Shown: positions 42,290 to 57,200 of the stretch, one piece after another | Numbering within the stretch: the first letter of the stretch is position 1 | Layout of the letters: each line of letters starts with the position of its first letter | Virus record (IMG/VR): IMGVR_UViG_3300017957_001843 | Span: 1 to 64,000 of that record | Strand: one strand, 5' to 3' | From: a virus | Length of the DNA stretch: 64,000 nucleotides | Notes under the pieces: generated by a model | Database searches by the model: none | Told to the model about the DNA's origin: nothing | What the model saw: the letters and a program-made list of their open reading frames with translations, nothing else | Position numbers and translations under genes: made by a program

Positions 42290-45200
42290 AGGCAGTTCAG
42301 ATGTTCCTGCACGTAAGAATCTACTTATACTATTGTCCGACTCTCCTAATGTTTCGTTGTTTTGTGTCCATAATTTACCTTGCTTTTTAACAATGCTTAT
42401 TACAGTTCCTTCAATTGGAATTTCACGTAAAACAATACTTTGGCTTATAGGGTCAAATTTTACGTCAGGATCAATTGTCACATCACCTTCTGGACTATCT
42501 TGTTCAAATATTGGTAGATATCTTTTCTGTTCTTGTTTGTCCATACGTTTGCCGCCTACAAAAACCTCAATTTCGTCAATGAATGCAGTCGGATCTGTAA
42601 TTTGATAGACTCTACTTAATCCATCACTTGTAAAGTTTTGAACTATCGAAGTGTCTCTATAAGGAACTGTTTTACTTATGTTTTGATCGTAAACTTTTGT
42701 ACCTATATTGTAAACGTCTTTTATTCCTGTTCCAAGTGTGCCTCTGCGCAATTGTCTAAGTATATTGTTTTCCTTGACAAAGTATTCTATTCTTTCACCG
42801 TCTATAAAAATTATACCTGGTAAATTTTGGGACTTATTCGGTTCAGAAAGATTTTCTCCACTTACTAATTCAATGCGTAAATCATATTGATTTAATGGAG
42901 CTGCAAGTGTTGTTGCAGCAGCATCTAATCTTTTAAAATGTGTTCTATTTAAAATATCTTTAAATTGTCTATAAGCAAATTTGCTTTCACTTGCTTCAGC
43001 TGTAAAGTGCATAATATCTAAAACATCATCGGGTTGTGGAATTTCTTTTAATATTACTTTATCTTTAACTTCGTTGAGTGTATAATCAACTTCAGCCGAC
43101 AATAATGTGCCATTTTTTATTACCCATACATATTTAGAATCAATTGCTGGCTTGCGAAGTTCTATCTCACCTACTGTAAGCCTATTGTATGTAATATAAT
43201 CATTACTATCAACATTTAATGTTGTTCTAGAAACTACATCATAATTCATTCTTTCTATTTCTAATATATCGTGATTGCTGAATTGATATATTTCTATTTC
43301 GCTTTCATCAGCAGGTGGATTTGTTAATGTTACTGTAGTTGGACTTGTTAGTGTGTATTCTCCGTCAGTAATAACGTAAATTTCTAAGGAGTCTCCTGGA
43401 TTTCCTACATCATCTGCTAGTACAACACTACTATTAGCAATATCAAATCGCCATTGTAATTCTTCTACAGTTATTAAAGATCCGTTTAAAAATACTACAA
43501 TATCAGTTGTAAGTAGCGATCCTGAAGGCTGTTGGAAGACTTCAAGGGCAAATTCACGTTGTCTATTTTCTGGTATTGTATATTGAATATTATATCCAGG
43601 TGATAAAATATTATTATCTACTTTAACAATTAAGTTATATTGAGTCGGTTTACTATAAAACGGTGCTGAACTTAATTCAAAATTAGTCTCTGTACCATCT
43701 CCTAAGAATGTATCTTTCTTCAATTGACTATAATTTACAATAGAATTTCCAGCAAATATTGCAATATATACTAAACTATCTTCTGGAGGTGCTGTATCAA
43801 AATCTACAACTAAATTACTATTAGAACTATCTTCTCCAAATGTAACTTCTTGTTTTACACCATCTATACTTGCATACACAGAGATATCTTCTTGTAGTCT
43901 AACATTAGTTGCAAAATGTCTGTTGACACCGTCACCAAAATATGAATTATAGTCTAGAATACTTTGTCCTGCTTGTGACATTGTAACAATGTTCAACGCT
44001 GCGCCTTCTTGCCATATTTCTATATCTGTTACAACAGATCTAATGACTACAACATTATTATTCCAATCTATATCGTAATCTTCACCTTGTGTTAAAATAG
44101 TATTATCTATTTTTACAAATACACTATCTACTGTTCCGGGAGCTACACCTAAATTATAAACGTTTTGTGATTCTACAATTCTATAATTTTGTAAAAATAT
44201 TTTACCTTGGCCGCTGCCATCTCTTGTGTAAACCTTAATATCTAACGTATCAAACACCTGTCCAGGCACTAATTCTTCTGGACCTGCTTGTGCAGCTTCA
44301 CTAATAAATCCGTCACCATCAGTAATGATATCTTCAGCATTTATCCCAGTTGCAGTAGTGTAGGCTAAATCGCCGCCTGATAATTGTGTATCATAACTAT
44401 TAGTGTCAGGTAAAATACTACCGTCGCTTGTTGTTTTTCTAACTATTAAAGTATCACCGTCTAATAATACAACACCAAGATCTTGTAAATTTATAATATC
44501 TGTTGTGCCGTCTCCTGTAATACTTTGTATAATTGCATTTGTGTTTGTTACAGGAAGTGTAGTTCCAAAATTTGGATCGTCTAATCTTACAAAAGGATTA
44601 GGGTTAGGTTCCTGTGAGCTGTAAGATCTTCTATAAACATTATACTCTACACCATTTTCTAGTGGCTTGGTTAATTGAACTGCAATTGTAGACTGATCTG
44701 CTGTGAAAACTTCGTCTTCAAATTGATCGTCGAACTCGTCCCATAGGTCCGTATACCAACCTTTTCTATCCCAGCCAGATATTCCAACAAATGCATAACT
44801 TCTAACTTCTACACCGCCATAGTCTACGCCTGTCATAAGTTGTGCCAGATCCTTACCATACATATCAGATAACGGATTATATGCAAATTGTATTCTATCT
44901 TCTGCTCCTAACATACTTAACGGTATTTGATACTGTACTGTAATAGTATCTCCTAGTGCAGGAGGAGTTGTAAATATTATCTTACCTCTTGAACGTGTAT
45001 ATGATTTTGAGTTATCTATAATATTTTCGTATGTATACTTGCTTCTTAATTGCTCTATTTCATTTACAAAAACTTTTACTTTTGAATTATCTAGTTCTAT
45101 TGGAAATGGTAGATCAAATACAGTTTTATTGTTTGTTCCTTCAAAAGTTTCACTCTTTTGTATAGTCTGGAAGAAATAGTCTCCTAATAATCTATCAAAC

Positions 45201-48200
45201 TTTACAACTATATGCGGAGATCTTACAACACCGTTACCTAAGACTGCAACTGCTTTTGCATCTGTGCCATTTTCGTCTTTTGACCCTTCAATTGTTACAG
45301 TTGGCAAACTTGTATATCCATTACCAGGATTTGTAACAATTATTTTTGTAATCTTTCCATAACCCAAAACTGCTTTTGCTGTTGCACCAGCGCCACCTCC
45401 GCCGGAAATTTTTACTACCGGAGTAAATGTATATTCAGAGCCGCTGTCAGCTATTTCAATATCTTTAATTTGATAGCCAAAATTATCTCTCCAATGCTTT
45501 CTTGGATAGACCAAAGTATTAGTTTCATCTCCAACTAAATTATTTGTTACAAGTGTAGTATTACTAGACCTTATATTTCCTGAAGTAGTATCATAATAAG
45601 GTGAAAGGTCAAAATCAGTTAAAACACTTCCAGTAGGTTCTACGTGATCATAACTATCAACAAATTTCCTTATATTAGTGCTATAGGGTTTAACTTCTTT
45701 GACATATTCTTCATAGTCTTCAAGATTACTATACTTAAATGTGGGTGTCATTTCTAACATACCTAATTTATGTGTAGCTGATATGAAACTTGTTTTGAAA
45801 AACCAATCTACATTAGTTTGTTCAGACAGGATATATCTTAAACTTGCAAAGAATAGCTGATTATATTCAATTTCAATATCACCAATGAATATATCATCTC
45901 TAATTGTTTCTAGAATAATTCTTAATTCTCTAACAGGATTTGTATCATAAAATGCACTATCAAAACTTTTGTTATCATAACCTATGTCATTATTTGCAAA
46001 ATCATACAAGCTCGATGCAAGCTCTATAGTTCCATTTTGTCTGCCGATGGTCTTATAGTTTATTGTATAGTCTTCAGTATTTTCATTAGATATTTTTTCT
46101 AATAGGATCCAACCGCCAGATCCTACATTTTCTATTTTGACAACATCTCCTATCGTATCATCTAACGCCGCTAATTGATAAGAATTTTGGACAGCATAAT
46201 CTATATCTGTAAATTGATTATATCCCTCAGCATAATAATCTACATAATTCCAATATAAACTTACATCATAAGATTGTATTGCTGTTCTTAGCCAATTTTT
46301 TTGTACTTCGTTATATTCATATATCGTCCATTTATTAAATGCTGTGCTATCTGCATTTACAAGGACACTAAATTTTCTTAACTTTATGGCTACATTATCA
46401 TTATATCCGACTCCTTGTGAAACAACATCAACATTTGTAATTTGTCCAAGGTTATTAATAGATATTTCAAAAACAGCACCTGATCCGTCACCTTCTATTT
46501 GATAACTAGGTTCAATTTTATATCCTCTGCCGGGATCTGTAATTTCGACACGTAAAATTTTTCCGTTTACAACTATAGGTGTAAGTTTGGCAGGAGTGAC
46601 TCTATTTGTGCTTACAAATTCTAATTCGTCAAAGGTATCAATTGCAAGATCATATCGGCCTGTAAATGTGCTTGGAGCATTTTCTTTTTGCAAAAGATTG
46701 TTTATATTTTTTTCATCTACAATAGGAGATTGTGAACAAACAAAGTTAATTCTTTCTACTGTTTGCTTTAATGCTTCTATCCTATTAACAAAAATACTTT
46801 GTCTTGGTTTATTTTGAATGCCAATCCTTTTTGCAGGGGAAATTTTTGGATCAGGTACAGGACGCAAAGTACTGTCAACACCTATTAAGCTATCAAACCA
46901 TTTAAGTTCTATATCTTTATTAGGCTTGCTTGAGCTTAAATTCTCCGAAATTATCTGGTATTGTGTATGTTCATTTTGTTCTTTGCCAACTTCTTCTTTA
47001 TACTTGATGTTTAACACAATGTCATCCGAAGTAATAATCTTATCTAGATTATTAATAACAAGCTTGTTTTCTGCAATTAAACTAACATATCTATAACCTG
47101 ATTGTCTAGGTCTTGCAATTAATTGGACCATATTTCTAAGATTTAATTTTCTATTAGGCAAATTTGGTACAGTTTGTTTGTTTTCTACCCAGAAATAATA
47201 TTTTGTACTAAAAGTTTGACTGACTTGATCATATTCTAGTTTTGCACTATACTTTGTATCTCCATAAATTGCTGTGCCGCTTATTCCTAGAGAAAGGCCA
47301 TTATCTGTATCTGCTAATTGATTCCATTGGCTAGGCAAATAGTCACTTTCAACCCACTCATATATGTCAATTGTTGCTCCAGGTAATAATCTATTCCATT
47401 CATTTCTTTGGAAGGTAGTAGATCCTTGGTATGGGAAACTAAATCTTGCAGTGCTAACATTCCACCAAACTTGTCCAACATAACTAGCACCCCAGAATAA
47501 TTTAGGATCAACGTCTTTATCTGCAATTGGACCTACATTGTATTTTGCAGGATCATAATTTAGTTTGTATGTTAATTCTTGGTCTACTATACCTGCAATT
47601 TTACCTTGTATTGGATCAATATAATCAATATAAGATATTATTTCATTTGATCTTTTATTGTAAACAAACATACCGTCTATTTTATCAAGGTCTACAGGAA
47701 GTCGGCTAGATCTAAGTGACGTCCAACTCTTTGTATTTTTTACTTTTCTATAGTCTATAACAAAGCCGCGTTCATTGCCTATAACATTTTGTGCATAAGG
47801 TAATCCTACGTATATATGATTTCCTTGTGATAAAATATTATCACCAAAATTCTCTCTTTGATTAGGATACAGTAATTGTTCCGAATATATCAAACCATTA
47901 CCGATATCTTCAAAAATGTAAACAGTGCCTTTGTCTACTTTCCTATTAGCAAAAGTTGTAAAGTTTTTATCAAAAGTAGTAGCATCTCTTTCTTCACTAT
48001 CAGTATCCAAAATATAGTTAATTTCATTTAACCTATTGACATAAGTGTCAAATCTAGTAGGAATTACCATATCACCATTTAAACTAGAAATAGCTAAATT
48101 TTCATTGCTATAATCTAAGCTATATCCAAATCTTTCTACTTCTTCATTATTAGGAGATTGTAAAGTAAATGTAGGTGCTGTAACTCCGTTATCTTCTATA

Positions 48201-51200
48201 CCAAATTTGTTTGCATTATAATCGTAACTGTAAATCCAAACAGCTCCTTGGTCTATCTTATTCGCATCATCATAAGGAACACTTACTGCTATCGAGCTCC
48301 CGTCGGGTTTCAAAGATATTGAATTTGCCCATAAATTTTGATCAACATATACATCAGGTGTTTCTGAATCATTGTCGTGATCTTTCAGTACATAACTACT
48401 ACTTGGTGCCTTTATAATTTGTTTTAAATTATATTTCTTTTGTTCTAAATTATAAACAGCAATTGCTGATTCAAATGTGCTATCAGATAACATTTGTTTT
48501 GTTTTTACAATTAAAGTTTCGCCGTTTTCGCTTACATCAAATGCATCTGCAAATTGTTCAATATTTTCAATTGGATCATACACTTGTTCAAATAGTGTTG
48601 CGAAACCTGTAAGATTTGGAAGATAACCTAGGTAATCAATACTATCAATCTGCGATTCCCAAGAAGTATTTGTTAAACTAGGCGCATCTGCTCCTGCACT
48701 AATATTTGTAAGAGCTTTCCAGAATGTACCGTCTTGTAAGACAATATTGTTTTCTGCATAAGAATACAAATCATTAAATTGTCCTCTGTACTGTTCGTCT
48801 TTGCCTCTTCTCCAAGAAATATTGTTCCATAATACAGGATTTCGTATATCTTCTTCAGCTGACGAAGCAATATCTTTGTTTGCACGGAAATAATCATCTT
48901 TGAATATTACTACATCACCTTTTGTATACGCCGCATCTAATTTATATCCTCCTGTCAAATTAACAGTAGTATCAACACCTTGATTATATATTTCTATTGC
49001 TCCAGGATTTGTGCGCCATTCATATGGATCATTACGCGAATCACCCGAAGGCTCGTTAGATATAAACAGTGTGTATAACTCATTATTTTTACTAATTTTT
49101 ACTTTTGATCCAAAACGCTTATCTTTACCGGCATATTCTGATGCTATTGCAATCTGGAACTGATAAAGTCCTGTATTGTCTCTTCTATAAATTGAAACTA
49201 CACCCTGATTCTCGTATCCGCCAGTTCCGAATCTATCAGCCGGTATATTAAAAACCTGTGTATAATCTTTGTTAAGACTGTACGGAGCATTCTGTAATCT
49301 ATCAATTCCACTAAGTGTATCTTCATTAAAAAAGAAATATTCTTGATCAATTATAGGTATTACATCATTCCAATTTTTGCTAACAGGAAAATTCCTACCA
49401 GCATCTATTAATAATAATTTTCCTATTATAGAGTTTCCAATTGCAATGTCGTCATCAACACTATCTACTGTGCCTATTACTTGATCAGGATCTCCTGCAC
49501 CTCTTAGTGAAGGATTACTTAAACGTTTTATTTGGTATCTACCTATATTAGTCTGTTGTTCAAAATTGCCGGGTTGTAAATCTGTCCTTACTTTAACATA
49601 TACTCTTACTCTATTAAAGTTTCTTTGATAAAATACTACTTCTGCTGCACTAGTTGTGTTACTTGTAAGTGCAAGGCCGCCAAAGCCGTCTCTCGGAGTT
49701 TGGACATCGACTAGTATATCTCCAATTTCTGGTTCGAACACATCGCCTTGGAAGTCAAATTCTGTAAACTCAAAATCAATGAATCCGTCCCATATATCTT
49801 CGACTAGTTGATTTTTCGTCAAGTCATTAATACTAATACCACTTGTTGTAATATCATAGTCAGGATTATCAAAAAATTTCATTCCAAAAGTTTGATTTGG
49901 ATCTTGTAAAAATCTTGCATACAGTTCGTCTGAATATTCTTTAGCAGCCCTTATAACCAGTTTGGTGCTAGGACGGGCAAGCTCTGTACCGCCATTATCG
50001 CCTGTATAGGCTAAATGAGAAATAAAACTAGCTTGGTTTTTACGATTTATATAAGGCCCTATCGTACCTATTGCATCTTGTATATTGCTATACAAATTAA
50101 TAGGATGTTGCTCTACAATTTCGCTTGCTAATCTTACATCAACATAAACTAAACCTCTGCCCACATCATAATAAGTTGAATTATTTCTATATGTAAATTC
50201 TTCACCAGCAAATGTAGTTGTAGTATAACCACTTGTAGGTGCTTCTGAAGTCCTGTACGTTTTGAATAACCAATATCCGCCCACAGCGTCTGTAGTCGCA
50301 TAGGTGTTTTCTTCAGTATAAAATCCTACAAAGTCGTCGTTACTTGTATATAATTCTCCTGTTACGCTAAATGTACCATTAGCATTTATTATGTAAATTA
50401 CTGCACTATCTTCATTTTTAGCAGTATAATATACTTCACCTGCGCCTGTGTCTGTAACTACCCTATCACCGATAGTCGGTAAAGTAACAAAAGCATCAAT
50501 GTAAAAAATATGATCAACTTTTTCATTGATAATATGTTCTTGTCTTAAAAATTCAGGAGTAATTTCAGTTATTTGGTTGTTAAATGGATAATAATTGTCA
50601 AGTGTAGGATACGTAAAACTTCTTATATTCCACGCTAAACTTACGCCGTCACCTACATCAGTACCATTATACATATCAGCTGGTGCTCTAACTAAGAAGT
50701 GGTCAACAATATTATTAGGCAATCCGGGATCACCTGCTACAAGTAATGTTAGACTTGTACTATCAGCATCTGCTTCTTCGGTAATATCAATGTAAGAATC
50801 AAAAGTTGAAAATGGTTGATCTTCAATACGAGGTAAAATATTTCTATTTGCCCTCCATAGAGATTCTCTATATCTTACTATATCACCTTTTACATATGAT
50901 GTGTCAGGATCGAAATCTCCCTTGTATCTTGTCTTTACATAACTAGCATTTGGGGCGCCTATTGCTAGATATTCTCCGTCAATGGATACATCTATTGATT
51001 GTCCAAAATTACTGTATATTGGATCAAAATATGCAAACGGATTATCTTCCTGTACCCAATATTCAGCTATTTCTGCATCGCTAAACACATTGCCACTAGT
51101 ATGAGATTGGACAGATTTCCAATATGTGCGTGTACTATCTATATCGTAAACAACAATAGTGTTTCTTCGATATAAAGTATTAGGTAACCAAGGTCTGATT

Positions 51201-54200
51201 CTATCAGGCGGAAATATACTTTGATCAACTTGTAGTAAATTACTGTCACTTCCTCTTCTATAATAATCTACTTTGCCGTTTTTATCTTTGCCGGAAGATA
51301 CAAAGAAATTTTTATTATCGCCAGTTACAGCCATACTATCAGAAAATCCTTGATCTTCATCATCATAATCACTTATGTTAATAATAGATTGATGAAGTTT
51401 GTATGCAGGGTTATTTTCAATTACTTTCCAGTCACCATTTTCATAATCCTCAATCCAGAATTTTTGTTTATCATATATTTTTGATTGTGCTAGTAGATTT
51501 GCTGTTTCTACATTTTCTGTCCTAACATTTCTTAACTTAGTAACAATGTAATTTTTTCCTGTAAAGGTTTCTGGTTGGTTACCCGAAATGGTGCTAAAAC
51601 GTATTTTATCTAGCTTTATACTTTCAACTTTGTAAAATCCAGTTAGGTTAAATTCATCTGCACCTTTAACACCTATAAAGTCGCCTTCTTTTACATTACC
51701 ACCGGCCCAGCGATCTACTTTTAATTCCCATATAGGATCTCCGTCATCATTTGCAGTCAACGTCTCGGTTAATTCTTGACCGTACACGTCGGCTTCAATA
51801 TGTTGATACACTGCCCAAGGATTATTTCCTGTTTCTACTACCCAAATGTAGTCTCCAATAGCTAATTGATTTACATCTCCATCGGGCAACTCGCTTTCGG
51901 TGCCTGCTACAAATGTAACATCTTCTTCGTTAACAAAACCTCCTGATTTAATAATCTCTTCTGTTAAAATCTTTGTAGGAAATGGTTTATGATTATATTC
52001 CAACGGAGTGTCGTACATTTGAAAAGGTAATATTCTATAGTGTCTGTCAAAATTTGTATCAGGTAAAGATTGCACAAGTTCTATAGCCTGAGGAGACTCC
52101 TGTATTTTATCTTCTTTGAAGTTTATTTCTATTTGTTTTTTATTATCAACATTACCATATCTTCCTACTTGTAAAGCCCATTCTTCGTAGAATTCTAAAG
52201 TATTTTCTCCTGCTGTACCGAGAGATTTGAAAAGCTTATCTAAAGCATTTTGTGTCCCTTTATCTTGGATATATCCTTGATAAAATTTATACTGACTTAC
52301 ATCATCAGGAATAATATTTGCAAGATATTGACGTTTTTGAAATCCTGTCAATTGCTTTGCCATTTGTTGTAAATTTATATCAAACCCTTGCGTGTCTAAA
52401 CTGTAAAAATCTGTAAACTGGTTAATTCTATAATCAAAATTTGTTATTAATTCTGACTCGGGCTTTTCTGATAATCTATACCAATCGTTACTATTAAATG
52501 TACTAGAACCTGGAACATTTTTTGTTGCCACATAATAGAATTGCTTGTACTTTACTAAAGTACCTATATCATAATCTTTCCAAGTTGTCCAATCTGTAAC
52601 TTTTGCATCATCAAAAACAAATCCCGGTATGTTTAAACTACCATTCCAATCTGCAGCTCTATAACCTGTAACTTTAATTCGCTCTTGTCTATACCCAGTT
52701 GAAGGTTGGAAAATAATATCATTAAAAACTGTGTTGTTATCAATCAATACAACGTGTTCTTTATGTACCAAAGGCAACACAGCACTATACAAACCTTCAG
52801 TCTCATTATTAGTTTGTATACCGAAGCTATTTTTATCTCTCAGTAAACTTGTAAATTCTCTAGACAATGGTTCTCCATTTGCTTGTAAAATAGAGTAAGG
52901 ATAAAAATCATCATTTATGTTATCAACAACAAGATAATCTTTTTGGAAATTAAATCTATTAGCAGCAGGCGACAATGTTATAACTGTTCCGGACGCCCAG
53001 CCTTGTGTTGTCCAGAACAAAAATTCTTTACAAATTTGATCCCAATCGTTTACAATGCCTTCGCCTTCTACAAAGTTGAAATCAAATCCTATCTCTTTGA
53101 GATATTCACCATAACCTAACAAAAAGTCTACTACTTCTTGTGAATTTTTAAGTGTTTGCCCGTAAGGAATAGATAAGGTTTCATTTTTATCAAAATTACG
53201 TTTGAACAAAGCTGTCTTGCCGCCAACTGTTGGAACTTCAGGTAATTTTACTAAATTAGTTGTAGTGAAAGATTCACCTGTTGTGTGAGTTTTTGTAACT
53301 CTGTAAAAATTATTCACGTATTCTACTATTGTATCTTTTACATATAGTTTTTCTGCTTCCCAATCTGTAGTCGCTTCAGATACTCCGCCAACTGACACTG
53401 GAACTGCTTTACTACCTATAATAGGTGCATAGTAGTTAAAAAACGGATTTTCGTTATTATATCCACGTATCGTAAATCCGCTGGCTCTCTTTTCTACAAC
53501 TACTCCGCTATAAGATGCTACAAACTGAGGAGAACTTGTGTTAAAGAATATTTCATAGTTTTCTGGAGGTATGTAAATACCTCCATCTTCTAATTGTTGT
53601 TGAGGACTTCTGCTATCTAGAATTAAGTTCAGCTTTGTTTTATCACTAAAGCTTCCTAGTTTAAATCCTAATTGATTTGTAATTGACAAAACTTCTTGTT
53701 GATAATCATTGTATACTGTAAGAATATCACTTGCTACTAAATTGTAGATGTAATTAACAAGTCCGGACGTTGAAATCCGTAAATTATCTGCAAAGGTATT
53801 AGGAAAAATTATTTTATTTGTTGTTAAATTTTTTCCTGTTTCTTTATAAACCTGTTGACCTGCAAGGTTAGTAATTGTTCTCGATACATCAAAGCCTTTT
53901 CCTAATGTATCTGAAGGCTTGTTTAAAATTAAGCTGGTAATAATAGCGAATGGATAATCCGAACTTCTTCTCCAGGCAGTTTCTACAGGAGATTCGTCGC
54001 CAAAACTAAAATTATTTGTACTTTGTCTTTGAACAAACTGATTCACATAACCACTTCTTTGTGGTGCTTTTACAAACCCTTTTGTATCAACAGGAATGTG
54101 ACTTGTGATATTAGGTTTAGCATATTTCTCAGTGTATCTTACATTCCCCGGTTCTGCAATTTTTCCTACTTCGATATCTCTCCATAAAATTAAATTATCA

Positions 54201-57200
54201 GATGTGTAAGGAGCAGGACCATACACAGTATCCCACCATTTAGGTTTTCTTTTGATGCCAAGTATTTCCCAAGGATGAGAATGTGGACGATCTGTGCCAA
54301 AAGCTCTTTTGTAAACGCCTCTCCAGAATCCAGGCAAAAGCTTACCATTAGGATCTAATGCAGATGAATAATTGTATGTAAACGGATTTGTTCTATCGTA
54401 GAAAAAATTATCAGTATAATCAGCATCAACAAATGTTAGCCATTTTTTGAAAAACTGTAGTAATGAACCATTTACTTCTGACCTATCAAATTCATTATCA
54501 CCTTTATCGTTGCCTTCAAATGCATCTATATCTATACCGGTTTTATCATAGTCAACTTTGATATTGTTGAAGATACGTTTTTCTAGTTCTAATAATAATT
54601 CATCTCTAAAATCCAAATATGCTCTAACATAACTGCCGTCGTGTCCTCTAATCATAGGTATGCCTACAGGATACGCATCTATTTCTATGTTGTCATTTAC
54701 ACCGTGGAAGCCACCAGTATCAGGCATATACAAGTTCCTGTTATGACCTTTAATTTGATGTATATGGAACGATCCTGTGCCGCCGTTTTCTACGTCTTTA
54801 TCAATAGCTGCTTGTTGTGTAGTAAACACAGGGTAGAACCATCCCCTAATTCCTGCATTCTTAAATCCTTCAGAAACTTCGCCGTATATTTTATACTCCT
54901 TACCATCTACAGAACTTTCTGTTTGATAAGTGTCGTCTAATGTAAGTTCAGGATAGTATTTTGGATATAACCCTAGTTTACTTGGTGTCGGTGAAATGTA
55001 TGATCCGTCAGTAGTTTCATATTCGTATATTTCAATTAAATCATTTTCTATTTGGCCTGCACTGATAATAACATACCCTTGATTGTCAAAAGTATAGTCT
55101 TTTTCAAAAGTAAGTTGTTTTCCGTTTAGATATATGTATACAGACTTAGATGATAATTCTTCTAACCCAAACGAATTTGTAAGTGCATACTGTGTGATTC
55201 TTGAATCTAATACCCGATAATCTATTTTGTTGTAAGGTCCATAACCTAACATATCTGAAAAATAGAAGGGTTGAGATTTTACTTTATCTTTATTGATAGC
55301 TGCAAGTATTTTATCAACGTGTTGTTTTGTTTCTCCATCAAATCCTAAAGTTGTTGCAGTATCTAAAAACACTCTTTTGAATCTGTTGTATTCAGTATTT
55401 GCATATTTAATTGCTTTAATCAAATTGTATTTTTTATTTGTTATATGATATAACGGCAGATTGATAGGCGCAGCGTGTTTAACAAATCGTTTTCCGTATT
55501 TGTTTATATTACCAAGGTCTCTGATATTTCCTCTACCAGGAAATACTCCTTTAAAGTCATTGATTTCACCGACCATACTATCAACGTGGTCAATAACTTC
55601 GCCCAATGTAAATTCTGATATGTCTTCGTTTAACGGATTTCTATCTAAGTTGATAGGAACTTCGTAGTATCCATTATTATTTTTTTGCGATTTACTATCT
55701 GATTTTACAAGCAAAACATCATTTACAGATAAATTAGATGTAAATCGTATCAACGCTCTCTGGTTAATCCTGTTTATTGTGTAATCAACATTCTTATATT
55801 GTAATTTGTTATTTACATATACAATTAATCGTAAGTCATTTAAATCGCCTGCATTATTATATACTCTCACAGCAAAATCATTTACTTGTGATATGTCTAC
55901 AATTCTTTGATCAATCACCCATTGTTTACTTTGAATAGGCTGCGATGACCAGCCATTGACATAATCAAATTCTGTTCTAGTTTTGTATTTGCGTAAAAAT
56001 GCAATGTCAGTGTTCACTGTTACAATTTGTTCATTTTCCTGTATAGTAAATGAATCATTTTGCAGATTAAATTCAAAAACAATGTCACCTGAGTTTTCTA
56101 ATGATCTGTAAGTTAGCGGAAATCCTAATTCGTCGTCTTCTGTTCCTTGGCCTTGTTTGTAAGAAAATATTTTTGTTCCCTTAAACGTAGAAGAATTAAA
56201 CACATCTAAATCGCCATAGGGGTTACCTTGAGGACAACACAAATCAAACATAGGAGATTGATTAATCTTATTTTTTACTTGTGCAAGTGCCCATTCATTG
56301 TTATGATAATGATAAATTTGTCCGCTGTTTTTATTACCTTGTTTTACTAAAACATTTTCTAAAGATAAAGGCGTAGTGTCTTCAGTTTCTACTAAAGATA
56401 TTTGACGCCTATTGTTGATTGTTATAAACTTAACTTCGTAAATTTTACCTCTAACTATTAAATCTGTATCAGCAGCAAACAATACTCGCATACCTTCTGC
56501 AAGTTCAATACCGTCTACATTATATCCAATAGTTCCTTCGATAGTAGAAAATACATCACGTGTAAACGTATCTATAAGATCAACGTCTTGTTTGGCTTCA
56601 ACACCATAATCGTAAAGTTTCAGCCCTGCATTAAATTCAATTATCGGTCTTTTAGCTCTAAAATTTTCATCTATATTAATAGGTAAATTATTATATGTAT
56701 AACTTTTTTCTATTACATCTTTATGAAACCACTTATTATACCTAGACCAAGAGTTTTTATCTTTAGCTGCACGATTTATAATAATATAATCTTTGTCTTG
56801 CGCATACGAGCTTGCATTTGAAAATGGTAAAACATCAAATGCATCGCTGTCATAAGGTACTAAAACATCTTGATTGTAAACAGCCGGAATCAATAGATCC
56901 TTTTCATTTATTAAGACAATTTTGTCTCCTACACCTTCTACATACCACAAGTCTTCTTCGTATTTTTTAGGTGTAATATTGCCTTGAAATTTAATTTTCA
57001 TTCCGTTTGATAATTCAACACCGTTTGCACTAGTATATTGTTTTTTACCTAAAACTTCGTTGCCAACATCTAAAAATGTATTTTCTTCTATATCATATAT
57101 TCTAATAACACCGCTTGTATCTTGGTCATTTTTTGAAACATAATATAATCTATCTGGTGCACTAAAAGGTATTGTAAATTCAATGGTGCCTCTTTCAATG